A stretch of DNA of 64,000 nucleotides from Rhynchopus euleeides (Eukaryota; Euglenozoa; Diplonemea; Diplonemida; Diplonemidae), in NCBI GenBank assembly GCA_963210315.1, contig OY723241.1, forward strand, positions 1,364,001 to 1,428,000, given 5' to 3'. This document shows, in pieces, positions 51,901 to 62,300 of the stretch (positions within the stretch are counted from its first letter, which is position 1; the number at the start of each line of letters is the position of its first letter). The notes under the pieces are model-generated. The model did no database searches. It saw nothing but the letters and a program-made list of their open reading frames with translations, and was not told the origin of the DNA. Both the position numbers and the translations under genes were made by a program.

Positions 51901-51955
51901 GTGTAGGTGTACTGATGGTTCACCGCAGCGCGGTGTACCATCGGTGTACCTACAC
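51901..51955. repeat. Imperfect hairpin inside a hAT-like element
   Basis: GTGTAGGTGTACTGATGG pairs with CCATCGGTGTACCTACAC, with further pairing TTCACCGC/GCGGTGTA; about three mismatches over 26 bp and a 3-nt loop. Confidence 0.8.
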
Positions 51956-52092
51956 GAGTGTACGGGCACTGGGTGCCACTGACCCCCGATTCGAATGGTT
52001 TCGGGGTCGTTTTGTCCAACGACGCCCCTTTCTCGACATGTTGCCGTCGCATCCACGCAAGGTGGTGGCGATCTCGTAGACAGGCACACGGC

Positions 52093-52155
52093 ACAGGGGG
52101 GTCTGGGGGGCGGAGCCCCCCAGCCGCCGGAGGCCACGGTAGTGAACATCTGTTC
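52093..52155 (-). repeat. GC-rich hairpin module, copy 5
   Basis: Inverse copy with intact 9-bp arms, inside the 51728-52409 element. Confidence 0.85.
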
Positions 52156-52517
52156 ATTGCAGTCTCGGGCAGTCGGGATTCCCTCGGGTTTGTGATGCTC
52201 GTAAGTAGGCTTCGCTGTTTCGCAGCCCGACCAGCAGGAGATCACCGGTCCCTGGGTGACACCAAAAAAAATCGGGGGAAAAAAAAACAAAAACGGTGCT
52301 AAGCACCGCTCCCAAGGGCGGTGCTTTGCACATTCCGAAAAACCGAAAAAACCCCAGAAAAAAAACAATTGGTGCAAAGCACCGGTTTTCGGTGCTAGCG
52401 AAACCCCTGCAGATATTCCTTACACATCATCTCCAAGCAGCAGCACAAGCAAAGTCAGAACGATCAGCACATGTCGCATTCAAAAGTCGTTCAAAATATC
52501 ACCCCCCCCCCCCCCTA

Positions 52518-53665
52518 GGGGGGGTCAAATGGGGGTGACAAACACGATTTTTCAAAAAACCGGCGCAGAGGCCCCAAAGCCCCCGTAAACCCTCCAAATC
52601 CCCCCAGATCGGTCCGGAAACCCATCGAACCCCACTTTTCCACCATTCCGGGCACCTCAGGTGCCCGAATTGGGGTACCTAAATTTTGTGCCACCGTTTG
52701 GTACCGGACAGTGCCACTGTGTGGGAGGTTGGAAAAGAAAATGCCCCAACACACCACATCTGAGGGTTGCAATGCATGTTGCTTGCCAACCACGTCATCC
52801 GGTGGGTGTCAGGCGCTATGTAGGTGGCATGAGCCAGGTCTTCGATGTGTTCTGGCTTGTATATGTACCTCCCTGCCTGCGGCACAGGCACTGCCTTTGT
52901 CCCCCACACCAGCCACAGAGAGCGTATTGTACTCGGTCCACGGTTGCTGATTCATTGTGATGCGTTGTATCCTCGAGTGAACGTCACACACTAGTGGCAC
53001 CACCACCCGCCATCCGAGAGCTGTATTGACTTTGCGCCCTTCCGTTGCATTCACCTCGCCACGCATATTGCACCGTTCAGTACCAGTGCTCTTGGGCCAG
53101 GCAAAGTAGACCGCAGCAACTACCAATTCTGGCACAATGGGTACCACGACAGCGCACTTCGTGTGTTCCCGGAATGTACAGCTCGTGTTGCAACAGTCGT
53201 TGTCAACACATCCCGGTTGTGGAGCACTGCTGCACAGGAATCACACGACCATCTGGACTTGTTCCGTACCTACAGGCAGCCTCCCGGTGCATGGTGGCAG
53301 GGAGGTACATATACAAGCCAGAACTCATCGAAGACCTGGCTAATGCCACCTACATAGCGCCTGACACCCACCGGATGACGTGGTTGGCAAGCAACATGCA
53401 TTGCAACCCTCAGATGTGGTGTGTTGGGGCATTTTCTTTTCCAACCTCCCACACAGTGGCACTGTCCGGTACCAAACGGTGGCACAAAATTTAGGTACCC
53501 CAATTCGGGCACCTGAGGTGCCCGGAATGGTGGAAAAGTGGGGTTCGATGGGTTTCCGGACCGATCTGGGGGGGTTTGGAGGGTTTACGGGGGCTTTGGG
53601 GCCTCTGCGCCGGTTTTTTGAAAAATCGTGTTTGTCCACGTAAAAGGGTGGCATTTGACCCCCCC
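52518..53665. mobile_element. Foldback element with about 360-bp inverted arms, TA-flanked
   Basis: Arms 52518-52877 and 53296-53665 are near-perfect inverse copies around a 418-bp centre. Both ends read GGGGGGGTCAAATG inward and both are directly flanked by TA (52516-52517, 53666-53667), the target of Tc1/mariner-type elements. Left and right flanks are C runs. No transposase frame is recognised; the centre has only an unconvincing minus-strand frame (52809-53147). Confidence 0.85.
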
Positions 53666-53820
53666 TACCCCCCCCCCCCTCTTGTGTATCAGAATCACAT
53701 CACTCGCGAGGAGGCCTTCAGAAAGAACGAAAATGGGGCCGCTGGCGGGCACATCATGCCACACACACACACACATGAAGCTGTACTTTTTGGCAGATAA
53801 GGTCGTTTTTCGCCCTCGTC

Positions 53821-53929
53821 AGAACAGCTTTTCGCACTATCAAGGCTTGTGGCGGCGTTCGGTATCCTGCAGCACATGCGCTGTGGCAGGGCACACAGTC
53901 CGCACAAAACAAACAAGTCTTTTTTTTAC
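53821..53929 (+). repeat. Relic of retroelement A-B repeat
   Basis: AGAACAGCTTTTCGCACTAT, GCGTTCGGTATCCTGC, ACAAACAAGTC and a T run follow the A-B order with substitutions. It joins directly to repeat R2, as a similar T run plus ACTAG does at 241-254. Confidence 0.65.
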
Positions 53930-54235
53930 TAGTTACGAGCGACGAAGCGTAGCGAAGTCGCGAAGTAACGAAGGAAATCGTACGACTGAAGCTTTGGATT
54001 AGCACCTCATGCCACTTCACAGGGCCTCAACACAGCCTTGAGACAGCAAGTGTGCGCTCAACAAAAAGTAGTCCGGAACTGTTCTCCCACAGTTGCTGGA
54101 CAGGGTGTCTATAATAAAGCGAAAGGAGTACGATTTTTTGGCAGGTGTCGTCAGCGCTCAACAAAAAGTGGTCCGGAGCTGTTCTCCCGCAGTTGCTGGA
54201 CAGGGTGTCTACATGAAAGCGAAATGAGTATTTTC
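53928..54235 (+). repeat. Dispersed repeat R2, copy 3, with tandem 3' unit
   Basis: Closely matches 33127-33345. Its last about 100 bp (GCGCTCAACAAAAAGTAGTC to GAGTACGA) occurs twice in tandem, at 54055 and 54153. Confidence 0.85.
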
Positions 54236-56464
54236 TTCATCAGCAAATCTGTGACAGCGGGAGGGTGTCCTTGGTTCCCCTTCCTGTGTTTCGGAGCGAA
54301 GTCCCGGCCCGGTCACACCGTTCTGCGGAACCCCTTGTGAATCATCACCATTTGTGAAAACCATCCGTCCTCTTTGGCACGAGGCATCTGCTCTTGGTCA
54401 AATCTGCGGCGTCAACAGTGCCGCACATAGCTTTTCGTAGGCTGCCGACGGGCGTTTGTTGCGCAGGGGGGGCGGGGGGGGGGGATGAGACGCTGATCCA
54501 GCGAGAATTTCAAAGAATCCAAAACACGAGGCATGGTGTATCCCCCTATTTTCGTATACCCAGTGCCCTTTCCAAATTGCCCCACCCCAGCCCCCTCCAC
54601 TCCAACCCTGGTTGCAAAGGGGCACAATGAAACGACTGACAATGAAAAGGTGCAGTTCGGGTGCGGCACCCTCCCCCACCCCCTTCCAAGTGGTACTGAG
54701 TTCCCCAGCTCTCATCATCCTGACTGCAGCCGTCATCACGGCTCGTTTTCATGCTCTTTTCTCGAACCGCCACCGCGACTCAGGCCGGTGATGGCTTTCC
54801 CCTTCAACGCTGCCCGGTCACTTGCACTGGTGCCCTCCCTTGTGTATTGTTTACTGTTGCATGGTGAAGCAATGGTGATTTATGTCGGTGTGTGTTTCAC
54901 ATTCCTTTTCTGCCGTGCATTTGCCGGATTTTCTTGTTGTGTGTGGGGGGGAAAAGGGGGGGGGGGGGGGTCATTTTGAGCGATTCTATCTGCGAACCAT
55001 ACTCGTGCTTCTTTTCAGAAGAAGGGGTATATGAGTTACCTGCTAGGGCCTGTTGCCGGGGGGAGGGCAACACATGCATCGCGGGCGGATTGATTTTCCC
55101 GAGCGCCACAAGCGGTGCATGTCCCGGGCAGGTAGGGTTGCTTGTGCTCTTCTACATGTAAGATTGCCTGTGTGATGACATTCGATGATTTTCTCATTTT
55201 CTTCAGGTGAGGTGGATCGCACCTTGAGGCCACTGTATACCAGGGACAGCGACCCGCTGATACCAATAAAACGACCCAAAGTGCCGTGAAGTAAAGGTGC
55301 TGGCCACGCTGCCGCACGCTTTTCTGCAGCAAGCTGGGCTGAAGCCGTGCTCGGGTGTGTATGTGTAGTGCACAGTGGGATCACATCAAGGCAGTGGCCG
55401 TGCGTTCTACACTGATGCAATAGTCACGTGTGAGCTTCGCAGGCTTGTTGCAGACCGGGGCTGCCTGCACGCCTCGTGTGTGTGAATGGATGCCTTATTT
55501 TTTTGCCGTGCATGATTTTCAAGAGGCAGATTCCTTTTATTTAGGCATGTTCGTGGTTTGCAATTGAGAGTCACCACACCCCACCCCGTTGCGCGTCTCT
55601 GCCTGTCAGCAGGGGGGAGAGAGGGGGGGGGGGTTTGGTCGTGTTTTTGATGTTGTTTTTAAGTTTTGGCAAAATACCCTCTCTTCCCTCCCAACAAGGT
55701 TCTGTCAGTTGCTATTTTCCGCTAAGACCGATGGTCTTTCGCACCTGAGCCTTTGGCCACCGTTATAAAAAGAAGTGGCCTGAAAAAGAACGGTTCTGTT
55801 CTGCGGTGGCATTTCTTTCCAATGCCCTCACACCCATTCATCCTGATACTGTAGTTGGGGGTCTGACGAGTCGGGCCCTTGTCTGCAGTGTCAGTATGGG
55901 AATTGAGAGCTTCAACACATGCTCAACTGACACTCTGCCGACTGCTTTGTTTTTACTCGTCACCAAGCGACGAGGTGGAGCGACGCCATGGCCGGAGCAT
56001 TGACGGTTGCACAGACAAGAAGACCCTGGAAATCTTTCATTCGCGAAGGAAGGAAGTGACTGTAACGAAGGAAACTGAAAAGTGTTCGCTCAACCGGAAG
56101 GTATTTTTGGAACAGGAAGACGCTTCTATGCCTGTACGATTTTCCAGCGCCGAACAGCGCATCGTAATGTGCAAACATCCCAGGGCCTTCATCGGCTTTC
56201 ATGTTTGCTGCTGCAGGGGGACCCGCACCCCCCTGCCTGAACCGAAAAATAAACGAGGGTGCAGCCCATTCTGTCTGCTGAACCTGCTGCCCCACCACCC
56301 CACCCCACCCCACTCCCCACCAGGGACCAGGAAGGTCTCCCTGGCCACTCTCTCACATAGGCATGCTCTCGCCTGCAAACATTGGTTGGTGATATTTGCA
56401 TAGGTGCTTTGGATGGAGCATCTTTTTGTATCCCGCCTCACCCCGCATAACGCGTGAAGGGAGG
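54236..56464. other. Intergenic, no gene recognised
   Basis: G runs near 54472, 54957 and 55625. A segment at 55950-56095 (AGCGACGAGGTGGAGCGACG and GTAACGAAGGAAACTG) is a distant relative of R2. No supported gene. Confidence 0.45.
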
Positions 56465-56731
56465 GTCAAAATCAGTGTTTAAGATACTGTTATGAAAAAC
56501 GGGGCTTAGCCCCGGTTTTTGAGATTTTGCCCCGAAAAACCGGGGGTGCCTCTTTTTTTTTTTCCACCGGGATTTTTCTGAGATTCTGTCCGGGTACTAT
56601 TCCAGGGTACTTTTTGGCCAGAGGAGGCCGGGGCCAAGAGCACAGTGCCCTGCCCCAGGGTTAGCCCGATGAACCTGTTGAGCACAAGGTGCACGTTGAC
56701 TACATGCGGCGTGCGACTCTGGAGCAGAATC

Positions 56732-56790
56732 AGCTGTTCGCTACCGTGGCCTCCGGCGGCTGGGGGGCTCCGCCCCCCAGACCCCCCTGT
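56732..56790 (+). repeat. GC-rich hairpin module, copy 6
   Basis: Full module with intact arms, led by TGTTCGCTACCGTGGCC as in copy 1 at 19928-19986. Confidence 0.85.
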
Positions 56791-56895
56791 GCCGTCTGCC
56801 TGTCTTATATCCAACACCCTTTGGGGTCAATTGGGGATGGAATACAGACCACCCCGGGAGGATGCAGGCAGCTCACAGAATCGTACGGTTACAAG

Positions 56896-56957
56896 GAACA
56901 GATGCTCACTACCGTGGCCTCCGGCGGCTGGGGGGCTCCGCCCCCCAGACCCCCCAT
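56896..56957 (+). repeat. GC-rich hairpin module, copy 7
   Basis: Full module led by GAACAGATGCTCACTACCG as in copies 2 and 3; 164 bp after copy 6. Confidence 0.85.
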
Positions 56958-57272
56958 GTGGCCTGTGCCTGTCCAGAACCTAGTCTGCAAGGGCAACCTG
57001 CGGTGCTTTCAACACCACCGCGCTCTCCCGAACGCCTTTCTCATCGACTGGCTCCTTCGCGTTGGCGCCAAGAAGGAGCGCGCTCCTCTCGGACCTGGCA
57101 GCGGCCCCCGCAGAGGAGCCACCCTGCCCATCCCAGTTGAGTGGCGTGGGGTGGGGTGGGGTTGTGGGAAGGGAAAGCCCTTCCAGTTGGGGAAATGGCT
57201 GAAATTTTACCCCCGATTACCCCCGGTTTTCGGCGCGCAGCCCGGAACCCTATCTTTTACCCTGGTCAAAAT

Positions 57273-59313
57273 GTGTGCCGTATTTATTTTTTACCGGCTC
57301 GACTCTCCCCCCGCCACGCCCCGTTCCTCTGTTCCGTGCCCCGGTGGTGTGCAAACCCAACAGCGTTGCGGGAGTGGGGCCGCGCGCGGATTATTATTTT
57401 TTTTGTGTGCTGAGCTTCTTCACGCATTTTATTTCCCCAGATCATTGCCCGGAAACCCACCCACCCCACCCACCCGCCGCCTTTTCTTTGCGAGCATTGT
57501 CCCCCCCCCCCCCCCCCCCCACTTTGAAGTACCCCAGATCACTGCCTGCTTCCAATGCCAACTTGTAGTACGGTCTGCTTCCCTGGAGGGTTTGGTACTG
57601 CCCTCTAACACCCCCGTATATCTCGCTTTGTTGCACAAACACCCATCACCCTCAAAGGGAGTTGCTGAACGTTTGGAGTATTGTGACCAGGGGGTGTGGT
57701 GGTGGTGGTGGGTGGTGGCCAGGAGATACCCTTTCAGGCTTGTCGTGCAAGAAAATAATAATCCCGTTCGCCCAAACAAAATGACAATGACAGGTCATTG
57801 AAATGTCGAAACCATCAAGCCCTTTATGTGATGCGGGCAACATATGCTCCTTAGAGGACTCCTTAGGATAGGTGCACCCGCTCCGTCTGCAGGAAACTCA
57901 TTCAGAATATTCTTGAACTGTGATTGTGTGAATCACACAGCCCATTCGGGCCTGTGTGATGCACGGCAACTCCAACAGAGTTAGAAGATCCTGAACAATG
58001 CACGCCATCTGAAAAGCTCATCCCACACAGTCAGGGTGGTGGTTGGTTCGAAAAGGGTGGTGGTGGTGGCGGGATTGGGGGGTTTCTGTTTACTGCGATA
58101 CCTTCTCTCCCCCCCCCCCCTTCCGTTTGTTTCTTTCTTTCGAACTTTGATTTTATCAGGACATTAAAATCTATGCCCCGACCACCCACCACCCCACCAC
58201 CCCCCCCCCCCCCTCTAAAAACATTTCTGCCCCATTATTTTTTGCAGGAACAGAAATCGTAGGCCAGTGTGCTGGTCACGCTGGCAAAAATTGCCTACCC
58301 TCCAGCGGTGTTGAGTGGCAGATTTGGGGCTTTGGGCAGCTGAAAAATGCCAGGAAACGGCAAAAATAGCTAAAGCTGTGTTCCTCAAAGTCAGATCCAT
58401 TGGGAAGGCCCCATCCCACAGCACAGGGTTCGTACCACAATGCAGTGAAGTTCGGAGAAACAGTACCCCGAGAAGCCGCTTTCAGACACTTTGCGTTTCA
58501 GCACTACGACACTGTGCCAAGGGTCGCCCTCATAAGGAAGACACGGCCCCGTGATGCCTTACCGGAATCCTTCAAGGAAATGACCGTCGTAGTGTGTTTG
58601 AAACGAGACGACCTTCAGGGTGTACATTAAAAGTCGCAACCCCGTCGGTCTGAAAATGTTAAGGGTTGCCCTGTGGTGTTGGTGTTTGTCGTGCTGCAGC
58701 ACGTTGACAGGAAATCCAAACGCTCAAAATATGTGTTAGGAGCGGGCTTGTCGTCTGGTCCTCAGCAATGTGGTGTGATCCGGATATTTCGTTGGTGTTG
58801 GTGTGGCGGGGGTGGAGGGGGGTGATGGGAAAAGGTCAATCGGGGAGTGAGGTGTGGGGTGGGGTGGGGTGGGGTGGGTGCGGATCACACAACCCTCAGA
58901 GAGGTGTTAACTCGCCCGTCTTCCATTTTCTCCGGGCTAAAAAACAAACCACACACACACACAAAAAAAGAGCAAGACAAAAAAAATACGGAAGAAACCA
59001 GCAACAGCAACAAAAAAAAACCTAATCTGTCTGAAGCAAACACCAACAAAAGTATTGAATCTGATAAAATCCGGCGAAAACAGAACCGAACATTCTATTC
59101 TATGAAGATACGCGCTTCGGGAAGGCCACCCCACCACCTCCCCCAACCTGTCACCCACCCCATTGCACTTCATTTCTCCCACATTTATGTAGCACACATC
59201 ACACCACGCTTTCCACCCACCACCCAACGACAGGCACACATACACACGAGGGCACGGGCACCACCCGGTGCAGCCGGGCGCAGAGGCGGCAGGGTCTCAG
59301 CCGGGTTGCCGCT
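57273..59313. other. Intergenic, no gene recognised
   Basis: C runs at 57501-57520 and 58200-58213, a (GGGGT)n tract near 58858, and a C/A-rich stretch from 59120 ending ACGACAG at 59233 before the last large gene. No supported coding region. Confidence 0.45.
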
Positions 59314-62300
59314 ATGCCCCCCGGAGGGGCTGACTCTAAAAAGCAGGGCGCACGCCCTGGGTGCGACATGCACCTGCCCCCTGCAAAGCTGTGCCGCACA
59401 GAGGGGGGCGCTGCTCCAGCCGACGCCTCCACACAGCCACCCCCCGCCGCCGCACAGCGCCTCCTCACACCCTCACACAGGGTGCCGTACTGCGGCCCGT
59501 GCACCGCGGTGTGCTGTGTGGGCGGGTGGGTCGTTGCGGGAGTCGGGGGGTGGGTCTATGTCACCCCCGCATGGGATGCCCGGAACACCGCCACCCCTGG
59601 TGCCACCGCCCGCGCGTTCGCCGCCCTGCCCACTGGGGATCGCATCCACTCGATACACACGGCAGACAGCCTCTCCGCAACGCAGCGGGGCAGAGCCCCG
59701 CTGTTCTTCGCCTGCGGCGCCTGGGGTGTGACAGCATGCCGCCTCACCGCCGCAGAGGGTGACACCGGCAGCATCGGCAGCACCTCGAACCCCACACCTC
59801 TGGTGGAGATTGCTGCCACGCTGCCCACCGGCACCCCGGTGGCTGCCGCTGGGGGCTTCTCCAACACCCACGGCGATTTTGTCTGTCTCCTGACCCTCGA
59901 CAGCTGCGTCACAATCGCAGGCCTCCCCAGCAGGGGTTCGGAGGCAGCAGCAACCCCGCCTGCCATGCCACCCCTCTGCAGGGTGCGCGTCGGAGGCGCA
60001 GTCGGATGCATGTCAGGGGCATTCTCCTTCGAAGCCCCACGGCTCCCCGGCGGGGAAATCAGCTGCAGGGCCTATGTCGGGCATATGGGTGGCTCCACCA
60101 CAGCGCATGCGTTGCGCATCACAACCAGCTCGGGGGGGTGCCATGGTGTAACCGCGTCTGCTCTGGCAGACCAAACCCTATCCTATACCCTTGCAGGGCA
60201 TGCGGTGACAGGGCATATCCGGGCCGTGAGCTGCGATGGGCGATACTCCGCAACCGGATGCGACGACCGCACCGTGAAGGTGTGGGATATGGGTGGGCAC
60301 GGCAGCAGGGCACCGCCCGCCCTGCTCCACACCCTCGCGGGGCACAGGGCGCGGGTGTGGTGTGTCGCGCTGGCCTATCCCTTTGCCGCGTCGGGTGGGG
60401 AGGATGCCTGTGCCCTCCTGTGGGGTATAGGGGGTGCTGCGCCACACCTCCTCCGCACCTTCGCAGCGGATTCCCCTGTGTGGGGGATATCCCTCCTCAC
60501 AGATGCTGGCGCTGGTGCTGATGCCACGGTTCTCTGCGGAAGTGCCACCGGAAAGGTCACCGCGTTCACCGGAGGCGGCACCGCTGTGCCTGCGGGGGGC
60601 ACCGCCGGCGCCACATCCGCCCTGCGTGCTGCTGTCGAGGCACCCGAGGGCTATGCGCTGCGCCTGCTCCGCCCAGCAGCTGCTGAGGGTCCCGAAGGGG
60701 GCAGCCCTGCCGCCTGGCTGGTCGCAGCACCCCTCCCCCAGAAGGGCGGGGGCGGAGGAGCGAAGCGCGGGGGTCCCGATGCCGCCGCTGCAGGCAACGC
60801 CCCGCCGCACCCATCCTGCCTGCTCTGCTGTGCGGAGCACAGCACGGCGGGCGGGGCGCGGGGCGCAGCCGTGGCGCAGCAGCTCTGCGCGATGCAGGGG
60901 GAGGCGACAGAGATGGCGGTGCTGGCGCGGGGGAGCGGTGCGGCCTGCCTCATTGTGGGGAACACCGCAGGCCTTGTCGAGGTTGTGTCTGTCTCCCGGA
61001 GGACCCAGAGGGCGGAGGGGGAGGGGGATGAGGAGGGGTGCTGTGGCGCCGCCTCCATAGAGAGGCACTGTGTCGGGGCGTTGCGTGGTGGCGGTGGCGG
61101 TGGTGCCGCGTGGCGGGGGAAGAAGGTTGTGGCCATCGCCGCCTCGGAGGATCAGAGCCACGCCGCGGCGGTCGACGCGTCGGGGCAGGTCCTGCTGCTG
61201 CGGCGCTGCGCCTCCGGCGGGATGTCTCCCGTCGCGGCTCGCATGGGGTGGTGGCCTGCCGAAGGCACAGAAGGCACAGCCCCGCCCCTCCTCTGGGGCC
61301 TGCCTGCTCGCGAGCAGGGCCTGTGCTCTGCGGGCAGCAGCCTCCCCGGGTTTGTGGAGTCGTTTCTCCCGACCTGCGCCGCGGTCGGCCCCTCCGCCTG
61401 CGGAGGGGTGTGCGTTGCGGTCGGCACCAAGCAGGGTGCCGTGTTTCTCTACGTCGCTGCGGCGTGCGCGGGGGAGGGTGGTGGTGGTGGCGGCGGCAGC
61501 GGCGACGGCAATATCCTCCACCTCCACGCCGTGGTGAGGCCGTTTGCCCAGGGGGGCTGTGGCGGGTCACCTGCTCCGCCAAGCGACAAGGCGTCGTCGG
61601 GCCACGGGGGTGTCATCGTGTCTGTTTCACTCGAGGCTGCCGCAGCGGGGGGTCCGCACGGCAGCAGCAGCATCCGCGTGGTGACCGCTGCGGGTCACAC
61701 CGCAGTGTTCCCTGCGGACCCCACCCCCGCATTCGCCGTGCACACCTCCGACACCAAGCTCCGCGATGTGATAGCTCACACGCCGTCGCCGGGGCTGCTC
61801 CACAGATTCGTCGGAAACTCGATCCGATCGGTGCGCCTCGACACCGGGGCGGAAGAATCATCCACCCCCTGCAAGGGCGTGTCGCGCCGCACGGCACACG
61901 CCTCACACGGCTGCCTCTCCTTCGTCAGGGGGTCCCGCCAGGGCGAGGTCTACCGCGTCGCCTGCACCCCCTCCGCAGCAGGCTCAGACCAGCAGGACCG
62001 CCAGCCTTCCTCTGTTGTCCTGCCGCAGCTGTTCCTCCCGACAGATGCAGAGTGCTGCAGCACGGCACTCCCCTTGCCGCCCCACCACCCCGCACCTGCG
62101 GAGCACCTGATGGTGGCGGGGGGTGACGGCGGGGTGGTGTATCTGCTGCAGGGAGGGTGCGGTGCCCCTCCGGCCTGCACCGCGCTGATTCCGAAGCACC
62201 TCAGCAGCATCAAGGCGGCAGCGCTGGCGCGGGGCAGCCTCGGTGGGGCAGACCGGGCCCTCGCTGCGGCCTGCGGGGGCAACGAGCAGCTGACTGTGTG

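Larger units (their letters stand above)
51728..52409. mobile_element. hAT-like non-autonomous element, 682 bp, with 8-bp duplication
   Basis: The 20-bp ends CAGGGTTTTCGCTAGCACCG and the inverse of CAGGGGTTTCGCTAGCACCG differ at one base. CAGATATT flanks both sides (51720-51727 and 52410-52417). Inside are repeated GGTGCTTTGCACC motifs near both ends, a 26-bp imperfect hairpin (51901-51955) and hairpin module copy 5. No transposase. Confidence 0.92.
56473..57264. mobile_element. hAT-like non-autonomous element, 792 bp, with 8-bp duplication
   Basis: The left end CAGTGTTTAAGATA and the right end, inverse CAGGGTAAAAGATA, share most positions. GTCAAAAT flanks both sides (56465-56472 and 57265-57272). 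Two copies of the GC-rich hairpin module sit inside. No transposase. Confidence 0.85.

Noticed and set aside
28101-56957. Hairpin modules as a CRISPR-like array
   Set aside because: Copies are kilobases apart, on both strands, with no regular spacers, and the host is eukaryotic.
56689-57801. 370-codon plus-strand frame
   Set aside because: It runs through hairpin modules and the end of a hAT-like element; repeats without stops, not a gene.
60178-61527. Minus-strand frame opposite the WDR6-like gene
   Set aside because: Antisense shadow, rich in Arg, Pro and Gly, with no motif.
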